The translations under genes were made by a program, and so were the position numbers. From positions 345,320,302 through 345,384,301 of the forward strand of contig NC_090319.1 of assembly GCF_040869045.1 (NCBI RefSeq): DNA of 64,000 nucleotides, read 5' to 3'. The notes under the pieces are model-generated. The model searched no databases. It was not told where the DNA came from and was given only the letters and a program-made list of their open reading frames with translations. Positions 37,001-49,000 of the stretch are shown here, in pieces. The stretch is from Eurosta solidaginis (Eukaryota; Arthropoda; Insecta; Diptera; Tephritidae). Position 1 is the first letter of the stretch. Each line of letters begins with the position of its first letter.

Positions 37001-40000
37001 ATAAGAAATGCGCAACGAAATTATTCAATATGAAGTTTAAAATCGAGTTTTGGGTCCATTGTAACGCCTAAATCAATAAAATTAGTGACTTGCTTGATTA
37101 CATAGTCGCCAATAACATAATCATGGGATTGGAAGGACTTCCTTGTAAAACACATGAACTTACATTTAGGTAGTTTTAGTGACATGGCGTTTACATTACA
37201 CCAGTCACCTAGACTATTCAGATCAGCCTGAAGACATGCCCTAGATTTCAGCACTACCGACGGAATTTGATCCGGACCACTAGAGTAAGAAATTTTTAGA
37301 TTTTCCAGATGAGTTAAAACATCATAAGTACATATATATGGGACTGCCTGGGAATCCAGAGGAGACAATCTGAAAGGATAATTCGATGGCGGGTAATCAT
37401 AGGTGTTTGAATAATTAGATTCGAAGAAATCCGCAAACATGTTAGCAATTTCGAAGCTATTGTTGGAAATCTGATCATTTAGCTTCATTGTAGAAGGAAA
37501 GCCTTTTATCTTCCTTTTTTAATTAACGAAGCTGTAAAACGACTTAGGATTGACAAAAATTTGGCATTTAATCCTACTGATATAGTTCTTGTAACAAATT
37601 CTGTTCAATGTGTTATATTTGTGACGTAAAATTGAGTAGGCGGCATAGTCAGTCATTGATCCAGGTAACATTTGAATGAACGCGTCTTCTGATTTTTCAG
37701 GCGTTTCAATTCTTTAGTGCTCCAAGCAGATGATGATATAGCAGTGGTTTCGGACGTAGGTATGCATTTTTTAAATATTCCGTATAATACATTATTAAAA
37801 TGGGATATACTCTCATCAGTATCCCCATCGTACTCAGGCCAATTTATTCTCGATACTTCGAGTATTACTATAGACCAATTGGCTTTTCTAAACAGAAATC
37901 GGTGAGGGGTTTTTCGCACTACGTTGGAGGAATGCTCAGATAAATTATGAGATTCCATAAACATCACGAGAGCAGGATGATACACATCTTTAGGCAGGGC
38001 AAAGGGGATCGCATCGATTTACAAAACAATTTGAATCGTCTGAGAAAATTAAATCCAAGCATTTACCGAATTTATTCAGAATGTTGTTAACTTGAAAAAG
38101 CCCAACATCTGCAAACTCGTTTAGGAAATCATAGTGGATAGCGCGAAAAGTAGGGACTAGGTTCCTGCCTATAAGACTCCATGACACACATGGCAGATTA
38201 AAATCGCCAAGTACAGTGACAGAATCACAGGCCCTGGCAGTACTGCACACAGATTTCACTATTGAGGAATGATTCAAATATATGGAAATGTCAGATTGTG
38301 GGGGAATGTAGTTGGCTATAAAATATTTGTAGGTTGAGGAAAGTTTTACTCTCACACAAAGAAGCTCAGCATCCTCAAACTCAGGAAAATGTAGTTCCTC
38401 CGCGGAAAACCTAGTGTGAACGGCAATTAACACACCTCCACCAGCTCTGGCCAGTCGGTCTTTTCTAAACACTTGAAACGAACTCGATAAAACTTCAGCA
38501 TAAAAACTGGTGGTTTTAGGTTCAACGAGTACATCATAAGAACTCTCATGACTCAGTAGAAAAATTTCCGTTAGTTTGGTATTCAACCCCCTAACTTTCT
38601 GAAAAAATATAGTAAACGAGATATTATTTACGTTTGATAAGACATAATTTAAGTTTATACCACTTCTGGAGTGTTGCCTGGCAAGTTATTTGATGCATTT
38701 AAAGTAGCGCGGTCAAGGTTTGACTTGGTAGTAAACAAATGCACCACAGAGTGTTTCGGCCAGAAAGTAGAATCGAGTACCCTATCAAAAAATTTGTCAG
38801 GAACTAAGATTCTGAAAGAAGAGACCTCTCTCCCAGACTTAAAATTAATATTGCTGTTAAGTTCAACACCAAGCTTGGAGCATACGTAGTTAGATATATC
38901 AGATTCCGTCAGCGATGCGTGGAGCCGTGATACAAAAATAGACCTACGGGGGGGGAACAGCAGTCACCTCCCTAGGAGCACCAGGTTCCAAAGCAACCGA
39001 TTCAGAAACAGGGGCTGTGATTAGGGCTGCGAGTGCGGTTGTTGTTACAGCAGTCGAATCATTACCAGAATTGGGTTGAATAGCAGGAACATTAACAGCA
39101 TCAGAATCATCAGCATTAACAGAATTAGTGCTGTTCCCAACAGCATTCGCTATGTTTTTCGAAGCTGGAGTGTTGTTCTTACTAGACATTGCAATGTTAG
39201 CAGCAGCACTGGGGTTAACAGTTGTATTGGGAATATCAGCAGTATTAACAGGTACAGGAACATTAACACCATCAGAATCATCAGCATTAACAGAATTAGT
39301 GCTGTTCCCAACAGCATTCGCTATGTTTTTCGAAGCTGGAGTGTTGTTCTTACTAGACATTGCAATGTTAGCAGCAGCACTGGGGTTAACAGTTGTATTG
39401 GGAATATCATCAGTATTAGCAGGTGCTGTCAATAGTTTAGCATAAGACATTTGTGTATTTAAATCACGCGAGGGGGTGGCTGAGTGTACACAAAAAGGCT
39501 CACTATTGTTATCAGCAGAAATTGGACTTGCATAAACAGGTGATCGGGCGAGCAAATGACAATGTATACATGGCTGCATTAGTGTAGGTGAAATCGATAG
39601 AGTATGAGGTTTGAGCGCGCTACTAATATTACCACTACTCAACGAGTTCGGATTACTGATAGAGCTGACAACATTTTTTATTTTATTTATGCCATCAGCC
39701 ATCACCTCCAAACACCTTTCATTGTTTTTGTGAGAGTCGTCTTCATTATCTTTAAAATGTTTTTTGATGAAATTTTTTATATCAGCCATCTCCGCAAACA
39801 AATCCTTAAATTTAAGGTACAAGGCAAGCATTGTGGACTCCAATGTAGCTTAGCGTCATAGGCGTTACAAAGCTTGCCGTAGGCATTTAGGCAATCCGCG
39901 CACATATAACTTAGGTGGCGGTTCTTCGTAAGCAAATTCACGTCGTACTCTGAAAAGTTGCCTTCACAGCAAGAACGATGGTAGACATTCTTGCAAAAGC

Positions 40001-43000
40001 CACCACAAGGCACAATGAGGGTATCCGAATGCGAAAAATGCTTGTCGCACTTGGCACAATACTTATCCATTACACCAGATATCGTAATAGGTAAAATCTA
40101 TATATATGTATAAAAAGAAGTGTACATTTTGATTAGTCACTCCATAACTCGAGAACGGATAGAAAGATTGCCATGAAATTTTTAGGAAAGATACAGGAAG
40201 GAGAGATGATGGTTAGTTGATTTTGAAATCCCAAATCGGTTTAGCCATATATCTATATATGTATATAAAAATGAATGTTTGTATGTATGTCATCGATTAA
40301 CTCAGAAACTACTGGACCAATTATTATGAAAATTGGTATATATATGTATTTTTCCACGGAGAAGGTTCATATAATGAATACTTTGATACCGGGTGACTAC
40401 GGCCTCGAGATATAGGCCAAAACATGGACCCGGGCACCCCTAGAATGTGTTCATACAATATGGATATCAAATGAAAGCTGTTGGTGTAGTTTTCATACAT
40501 ATTGGTAACTAGAGTCTCGGGATACAGGCCAAAACGTGGACCCGGGCACCCCTAGAATGTGTTTATACAATATGGATATCAAATGAAAGCTGCTGATGAG
40601 TGCTTTAGTACAGGGTAGTTTTCATACCTATTGGTGACTAGGGTCTCGAGATATAGGCCAAAACGTGGACCCAGGTACCCCTAGAATGTGTTTATACAAT
40701 ATGGATATCAAATGAAAGCTGTTGATGAGTGCTTTAGTACAGGGTAGTTTTCATACCTATTGGTGACTAGGGTCTCGAGATATAGGCCAAAACGTGGACC
40801 CGGGCACCCCTAGAATGTGTTTATACAATATGGATATCAAATGAAAGCTGTTGATGAGTGCTTTAATACAGGGTAGTTTTCATACCTATTGGTGACTAGG
40901 GTCTCGAGATATATGCCAAAACGTGGATCAGGGTAACACTAGGATGCGTTTTTACATTATGGGTATCAAATTGAAGCTGTTGATGTGTGCTTTACTACAG
41001 ATAATTTTTTATACCGCTGAGTGTCTTGGGTATCGAGATATAGGCCAAAACGTGGACACGGATACCCCTAGAATGTGTGTGTTGTTATTTTGGATATCAA
41101 TAGAAAGCTGTTGCTGAGAGCTTTTAAGTGATTTTCATTGCGATATTCGATTTAGTCGCATCAACCTGGCAAAACTGATAAATATGCATGCGAATCCGAA
41201 ATAAAGTCATGAATTAATAATACCCACATACCTATTTACATACGTCCTATTCGATTTGCCTGAAATTTGGTATATAAATTTGCCTATATTAGTATTTACG
41301 ATGCTTTTTTCCGGGAAGTAGACCAGAGACGGACTGGGACTGGGTTTAGGACTGGGATTAGGACTGGGACTGAGACTGAGACTCGGAGTGGGACTGGGAC
41401 TGAGACACGGAATGGGACTGGAACAAAATACGTACCACCCTCTTGGGCTGGCAATAAGATATGAAGAAGAATGAGACAAACTTGAGAGAAGAGAAAAGAG
41501 AGAAGGAGACTGAGAAAGAGATAGAATGAGACGAAGATGGAGATAGATGAAGCGAAAAATACGGAGGGAGGAGTGAATACAAAGATTAGGAAAAAGTGTA
41601 GAGGGGGGAGGGCAGATTTAGACGGAAAAAGCTTATTAAAATGTATTCAGATATACCAAATTTAGGGCACAACAACGTCTGCCGGGTCTGCTAGTAAATA
41701 AATAAAAACTGGACGAAAAGAATAAAAAACAGAGAGCGAGATAAAACACGTCTGTTCGGCACGAACGCTATGGTGGGGGTTTTGATTTAAACCGCAATTT
41801 ATCTGGGTGCTGATGGCATTTAGCGCGGTGGTGGTGCTATGGAGTTTTCTGAAGCCATGCTGACGACAGGCTAGCTGCAAATTTGCTTGGAAGTAGGGGA
41901 GCAAAATGGCTTCAAGCGTCTTTGCTACTGGCGATAGAAGAGATATCGGACGATACGACTCTCCTATGTTAGCTCGTTTACCAGGCTTTAGTAGCGGGAC
42001 CACCTTGGCCATTTTCCATTTTTCGGGCATGACAAAGGTGGAAAGATACAGGTTGAAGACATGTGCTAAGTATTTGAACCCCCCTTTCCCTAGGCTTTTA
42101 AGCATCAGCATGGCTATGCGGTCTGGGCCCACTGCTTTGGATGGTTTAGCGTGACCAATGGCATCTTCAACCTCTCTGGCGGTGATGGTAATTGGTGACG
42201 CGCTGAATTTATGTTTATGTGCGTGTCTGTTGGCCCTCCGTCTATCTTTGTCGACCGTAGAATGCATTACATATTGACGGCAGAAAGCGCTCGCGCATTT
42301 TTACGAATCCGACAGCACTTTATCGCCAAAGGCGATGGAAACTTTGTCATTGTGCTTAGGCGGATTCGATAGGGACTTTACGGTGGACCAAAGTTTACCC
42401 ACAGCGGCAGAAAGGTTACAACCTCTTAGGTGCTCCTCCCATTTCGCCCGCTTGTGTTCATCCACAAGCAATCTGATGCGTTGGTTTATATCCCTTATTT
42501 GGGGCTCGCCTGGGTCATGCTGTCTTATAAGGTCACGTTCTCTCGCTAAATTTGCGGCCTCCGACGGAAAGTGGCGCCGAATTTCGGGAATTCTCCCGGC
42601 GGGAATGAAACGTGCCGAGGCGGATTCAATGACCTTGCGGAAAGCACGCTCCCCTTGGCGGGCATCAGTCGGGATAGGGAGGGCAGCAAAGAGGTTGTCC
42701 GTAAAAGATTTGTATTCGTCCCACTTTCCTTTTTTAAAGTTTATGAAAGTGCGTTTTTCTGTAAAGATGAAGTCGGCGATACGCTCGAACGAAATAAGTA
42801 TAGACAGGTGGTTGTTGTTGTTGTTGTAGCAATGCTTCGCCCCACCTAACAGGCGCGACCGATCACAAATTGTTATCAATATCCTGTTGTTGTTGTTGTA
42901 GCAAAGCTCGCCCCACCTAATAGCCGCGACCGATCACAAATTGTTATATATCCTCTAACGGGAGTCCAAGGAAACTTGCCGTTTCAACAGGGGTGGACCA

Positions 43001-46000
43001 TAAGGAAAGGGGTGTTAGAGGCGTTGGTTCCACATTACAATTAAAGAGATGGTTGGTGTCATGTGGGGACACATTGCAAGCAGGGCATACATTTTGTAAG
43101 TCGGGGTTGATTCTGGATAGGTAAGAGTTTAACCTGTTACAGTATCCAGAACGAAGTTGAGCAAGAGTGACACGCGTTTCCCTGGGGAGTATGCGTTCCT
43201 CTTCTGCGAGTTCTGGATATTTTTCTTCAAGTACTGGATTCACCGGGCAATTCCCGACATAAAGGTCCGACGCCTGTCTATGGAGTTCACCAAGGACCTG
43301 CTTGTGTTTTTCCGCTTCATACGGCTGGGTTCTCAGGTGCCGTATTTCCTCAAAATGCTTACGGAGATGACTCCTTAGGCCCCTAGGCGGTGCTGGTTCG
43401 TCAATCAGATGTCTGTTGGGATGCCCAGGTTTCTGGGTATTCAACAGAAACTGTTTGGTCAGCATCTCATTTCTCTCCCTGATGGGGAGTATTCTCGCCT
43501 CATTATGCAGATGGTGTTCTGGGGACATAAGAAGACAGCCCGTGGCGATTCTGAGAGCAGTATTTTGGCAGGCCTGTAGTTTCTTCCAGTGGGTGGTTTT
43601 TAGGCTTGGCGACCATATGGGTGACGCGTAGCACGTAATCGGCTGGCTAATTGCTTTGTATGTGGTCAAGAGCGTTTCTTTATCTTTTCCCCAGGTACTG
43701 CCAGCAAGGGATTTGAGGATTTTATTACGGCTCTGAATTCTTGGAACAATTGCGGTTGCGTGCGCACCAAAATGTAGATCCTGATCAAACGTCACACCCA
43801 AGATTTTGGGGTGTAGGACAGTCGGTAGCGTAGTGCCATCGACGTGGATGTTCAATATGGTCGACATTTGGGGCGTCCATGTTGTAAATAAGGTCGCGGA
43901 AGATTTAGTCGGTGACAATGCCAGGTTTCGCGAGGCGAAAAAACTGGAGAGATCAGGGAGATAGCCGTTTATTTTATTGCACAGCTCATCGATCTCTGGG
44001 CCTGGGCCTGTGGCCATTATCGTGCAGTCATCGGCGTAGGAAACGATTGTGACTCCTTCCGGTGGTGAAGGTAGCTTAGATATGTAGAAATTAAACAAAA
44101 GCGGGGATAGGACACCACCCTGTGGCACCTTTTGTTTAATTCTCCTTTGTTTTGATGTTTCGTTTCTGAATTGCACCGATGCCTGCCGACCACCCAGATA
44201 ATTTGCGGTCCACCTTTTAAGACATGGGGGAAGGGTAGACCCTTCCAGGTCTTGCAGTAACGAGCCATGGTTGACCGTATCAAAAGCTTTTGATAGGTCT
44301 AACGCTACGAGTACTGTTCTATGGTGGGGATATTGATTCAAACCGCAATTTATCTGGGTGCTAATGACATTTAGCGCGGAAGTAGTGCTATGGAGTTTTC
44401 TGAAGCCATGCTGATGAGGGGCTAGCTGCAAATGTGCTTGGAAATAAGGGAGCAAAATGGCTTCAAGCGTCTTTGCCACTGGCGATAGGAGAGATATCGG
44501 ACGATATGACTCACCTACGTTAGCTGGTTTCCCAGGCTTTAGTAGCGGGACCACCTTGGCCATTTTCCATTTCACGGGTATGACAAAGGTGGAAAGAGAC
44601 AGGTTGAAGACATGCGCTAAATATTTGAAACCCTCTTTCCCTAGGTTTTTAAGCATCGGCATGGCTATGCCGTCTGGGCCCACTGCTTTGGATGGTTTAG
44701 CGCGACCAATGGCGTCCTCAACCTCTCTAGCGGTGATGGTAATTGGTGACGCGCTGAGTTTGTGTTTATGTGCGTGTCTATTGGCTCTCCGTCTATCTTT
44801 GTCGACCGTAGGATGCATTATATATTGTCGGCAGAAAGCGCTCGCGCATTTTTTTGCATCCGACAGCACCTTATCGCCAAAGGCGATGGAAACTTTGTCT
44901 TTGTGCTTAGTCGGATGCGATAGGGACTTTACGGTGGACCAAAGTTTACCCACACCGGTAGAGAGGTTACAACCTCTTAGGTGCTCCTCCCATTCGCCCG
45001 CTTGTGTTCGTCCACAAGCAATCTGATGCGTTGGTTTATATCCCTTATTTGGGGGTCGCCTGGATCAAGCTGTCTTATAAGGTCGCGTTCCCTCGCTAAG
45101 CTCGCGGCCTCCGCCGGGAAGTGGGGCCGGATTTCGGGAATTCTCCCGGCGGGAATGAAATGTGCCGAGGCGGATTCAATGACCTTACGGAAGGCACGCT
45201 CCCCTTGGCGGGCATCAGTCGGGATAGGGAGGGCAGCAAAGCTGCTGTCTGTTGCAGATTTATATTCTTCCCACTTTCCTTTTTTGAAGTTTATGAAAGT
45301 GCGTTTTTCGGTGACGATGAAGTCGGCGGTACGCTCGAACGAAATAAGTATGGGCAGGTGGTCGGATGCCAATGTTACCATCGGCTGCCAGTTGACGCAG
45401 TTTACGAGTTCTGCGCTGACGATTGAGATATCTGGCGAGCTATGACAGCTTCCTACCATACGTGTGGGGGCGTCTCCGTTTATTGTGCAGAACGTCGTTT
45501 CGTCTATTTGATCCGCCAACATCTCACCCCTACTGTCCGCCCGCAAGTTTGAATGCCATAGGTCGTGATGGGCATTGAAATCGCCTAAGATTTCAAAGAA
45601 AAAGAAATAGATAAACTTCAAAAGATGCAAAACAGATGTATGAGATTTATTCTTAAAAAACCTAGAGATACTCGTACGGCTGATATGCTGAGAAGTTTGA
45701 ACTGGTTAAGTGTAAAGCAAAAGATTTTTTTTCACGCTATGAAGTTTATATTTAATATTAAAAGTGAAAATGTACCTGAATATCTAAGTAAAAACGTAGT
45801 ATTAGTTAAGCAAACACATAACATTAATACAAGGAATAAACACAATTTCAAACTGCCTTTATTCAGAACTGAAATAGATCAGCAAAATATTTTTTATAAA
45901 GGTCTAAAAAGTTTCAATGAACTGCCTATAGATATAAAAAGTTGTAATGAAATCGGGGCTTTTAAAGCAAAACTTTATGAATATTGTAAAACCTTAGCAA

Positions 46001-49000
46001 TAAGATAGTAAATTGTAATATAATTTAATTTATGAATTAGGCTTTTTTGCCGTAATAAATAAATGAAATGAAATGAAATAATGCGATTGTTGCCAGTGAG
46101 TAAGGCCTCGATATTAGGGCGGTATCCACTGGGGCAACAGGTGACAGGGGGGATGTAGATGTTGATGATTTCTAGATTTGCATCGCCTGACCGGACAGAT
46201 AGGCCTTGACGTTCTAAGACATTGTCCCTGCGGTCGATGCCAGGATCAAATATATGATATTGCACAGAGTGGTGTATAATAAACGCGAGGCCGCCTCCAT
46301 TTCCGCTCTCGCGGTCTTTTCTGTGGACATTATAACCAGAGCAGGTCTGCAATGCAGATCTTGCTGTGAGTTTAGTCTCTTGAATCGCAGCAATGCGGAT
46401 GTTGTGCCGCTTCATGAAATCGACTATCTCCGTAATCTTCCCAGTTAGTCCATTACAGTTGAACTGCAGAATTCTGAAGTGCATGAGGGGTGACGCCGCC
46501 ACTCTAGGGGTAAGTGACGGGTGACTACGCCAAGGTTGTGGAAGGCCAGGACGCAATTGCTGTTGTGGCCTTGGGACTGGGCGCCCTTGGGCAAGCATTG
46601 GGGTACCCGGATGATTTGGGTTTGCGACCTGGCAACATGGCGCGATGAAACCCGTCGAGGGGTTGCCGTCGCGGAGACCAGAACATCTAGGAAAGTGGCA
46701 CCACCCAAGGCAGGAGCTGCATTGAGCGGATGTCGCAAACCTATATATTCTGTGCTGGCAGACGGTGCAAACGGAGGCAGGGACTAAGAGTCTGTTTCCC
46801 TGACCTGCACGATTGCTGCTAGAAAAGAGGGGAGGAGAAGAAGACGGGGGCAGGGGCTGATGCTCAGCATTGCTACCAGCTCTACTACGAAGGTAGTAGT
46901 TATGAGTGGTATCAGCTGTTTGAGTTGTTGGCGCCGTGGGGCGCGAGCAGCAGCGGGTACTTGTTGTGGCTTGCTGAGCAGCGAAGCTGCTGGAAGGTAG
47001 TGGGGATACGCTTAGGCGTAGACTACGGGACGCCCTTGGGCGTGAGCAGCAAGGAGCCACAAAAGATTTATAAAAGTTACGTGGACGTCGGGTTTTGGGA
47101 TCAAGCCCAGAACAACCTGTCCGATGCAACCATCCCTTGCACGAGACACACTGAACAGAGTATGACCGTCCTAAAAAGATTCTTTTCTGGCAAATGCAGC
47201 AAAACCATTTCTCAGGACCGGGGTCAGGAGACGGACCCGGATTGGGTTCGATACCTTCCCGGAGTAAGAGAATATGTAGCAGTCCTGCTGCAAGGAGCTG
47301 CTGGGAGGATGACAATTTGTGGGAGGGAAGAAACAAATTAAATGGGGTCACACTGAAATGACAGTCCTTGGTCGGGAAAAATCCCGAGTCGCTCCGGTAC
47401 ATAGAACCGACTGCCTTGGGAAGCGTATCAATATCCTTTAACGGGAGTCCAAGGAAATTTGCCGTTTCAACAGGGGTGGACCATAAGGGGTGTTAGAGGC
47501 GTTGGTTCCCCATTACAATTAAAGAGATGGTTGGTGTCATGTGGGGACACATTGCAAGCGGGGCATACATTTTGTATATCGGGGTTGATTCTGGATAGGT
47601 AAGAGTTTAACCTGTTACAGTATCCAGAACGAAGTTGAGCAAGAGTGACACGCGTTTCCCTGGGGAGTATGCGTTCCTCTTCCGCGAGTTTTGGTAACTT
47701 TTCTTTAAGTACTGGATTCACCGGGCAAATCCCGGCATAAAGGCCCGACGCCTGTTTATGGAGTTCACCAAGGACCTGCTTGTGTTTTTTCGCATCATAC
47801 GGCTGGGTTCTCAGGTGCCGTATTTCCTCAAAATACTTACGGGGATGACTTCTTAAGCCCCTAGGCGGTGCTGGTTCATCAATCAGATGTCTGTTGGGAT
47901 GCTCAGGTTTCTGGGTATTCAACAGGAACTGTTTGGTCAGCATCTCATTTCTCTCCCTCGTGGGGAGTATTCTCGCCTCATTATGCAGATGGTGTTCTGG
48001 GGACATAAGAAGACAGCCCGAGGCGATTCTGAGAGCAGTATTTTGACAGGCCTGTAGTTTCTTCATATGGGTGACGCGTAGCACGTAATTGGCTGGCTAA
48101 TTGCTTTGTATGTGGTCATGAGCGTTTCTTTATCTTTTCCCCAGGTACTGCCAGCAAGGGATTTGAGGATTTTGTTACGGCTTTGAATTCTCGGAACAAT
48201 TGCGGCTGCGTGCTTACCAAAATGTAGATCCTGATCAAACGTCACACCCAAGATTTTGGGGTGTAGGACAGTCGGTAGCGTAGTGCCATCGACGTGGATG
48301 TTAAAAATGGTCGACATTTGGGACGTCCATGTTGTAAATAAGGTCGCGGAAGATTTAGTCGGTGATAATGCCAGGTTTCGCGAGGCGAAAAAACTGGAGA
48401 GATCAGGGAGGTAGCCATTTATTTTATTGCATAACGCATCGATCTTTGGGCCTGGGCCTGTGGCCATTATTGTGCAGTCATCGGCGTAGGAAACGATTGT
48501 GACTCCTACTGGTGGTGAAGGTAGCTTAGATATGTAGAAATTAAACAAAAGTGGGGATAGGACACAACCCTGTGGCACCCCTTGTTTAATTCTCCTTGCT
48601 TTTGATGTTTCGTTTCTAAATTGCACCGATGCCTGCCGACCACCCAGATAATTTGCGGTCCACCTTTTAAGACATGGAGGAAGGGTAGACCCTTCCAGGT
48701 CTTGCAGTAACGATCCATGGTTGACCGTATCAAAAGCTTTCTAGACCAGAACATCTAGGAAAGTGGCACCGCCCAAGGCAGGAGCTGCATTGGGCGGATG
48801 TCGCAAACATATATATTCTGTGCTGGCAAACGGTGCAAACGGGGTTAGGGACTAAGTCTGTTTCCCTGACCTACACGATTGCTGCCGGAATAGAGGGGGG
48901 AGAGAAGACGTGGGCAGGGGCTGATGCTCAGCATTGCTACCGACTCTACTACGGAGATAGTAGTTGAGTGGTAGCAGCTGTTTGAGTTGTTGGGACCGCG

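Larger units (their letters stand above)
42888..47424 (-). mobile_element. Near-complete 2A-type non-LTR retrotransposon (single long ORF)
   Basis: The 5' end GCTTCCCAAGGCAGTCGG is shared with the copy 47425-49458, and the 3' end is GGGGCGAGCTTTGCTACAACAACAACAAC, so both ends are natural. After removing a nested insert (45591-46080) it is about 4.05 kb with one reading frame of about 1320 codons: N-terminal leader, 2A-like site, two PHD-like fingers, APE endonuclease, reverse transcriptase and a C-terminal CCHC-type motif (CPACNVSPHDTNHLFNC). The frame is broken by the insert and by one missing T near 44994. Of all copies here it is the least damaged. It lies in NELF-A intron 1, same strand as the gene. 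Confidence 0.92.

Noticed and set aside
39076..39445. Two + strand open frames opposite the LINE ORF1 repeats
   Set aside because: They mirror the low-complexity ORF1. No homology of their own.
45625..46008. A host gene inside NELF-A intron 1
   Set aside because: The sequence is the C-terminus of a CR1-like LINE protein with a LINE 3' tail.
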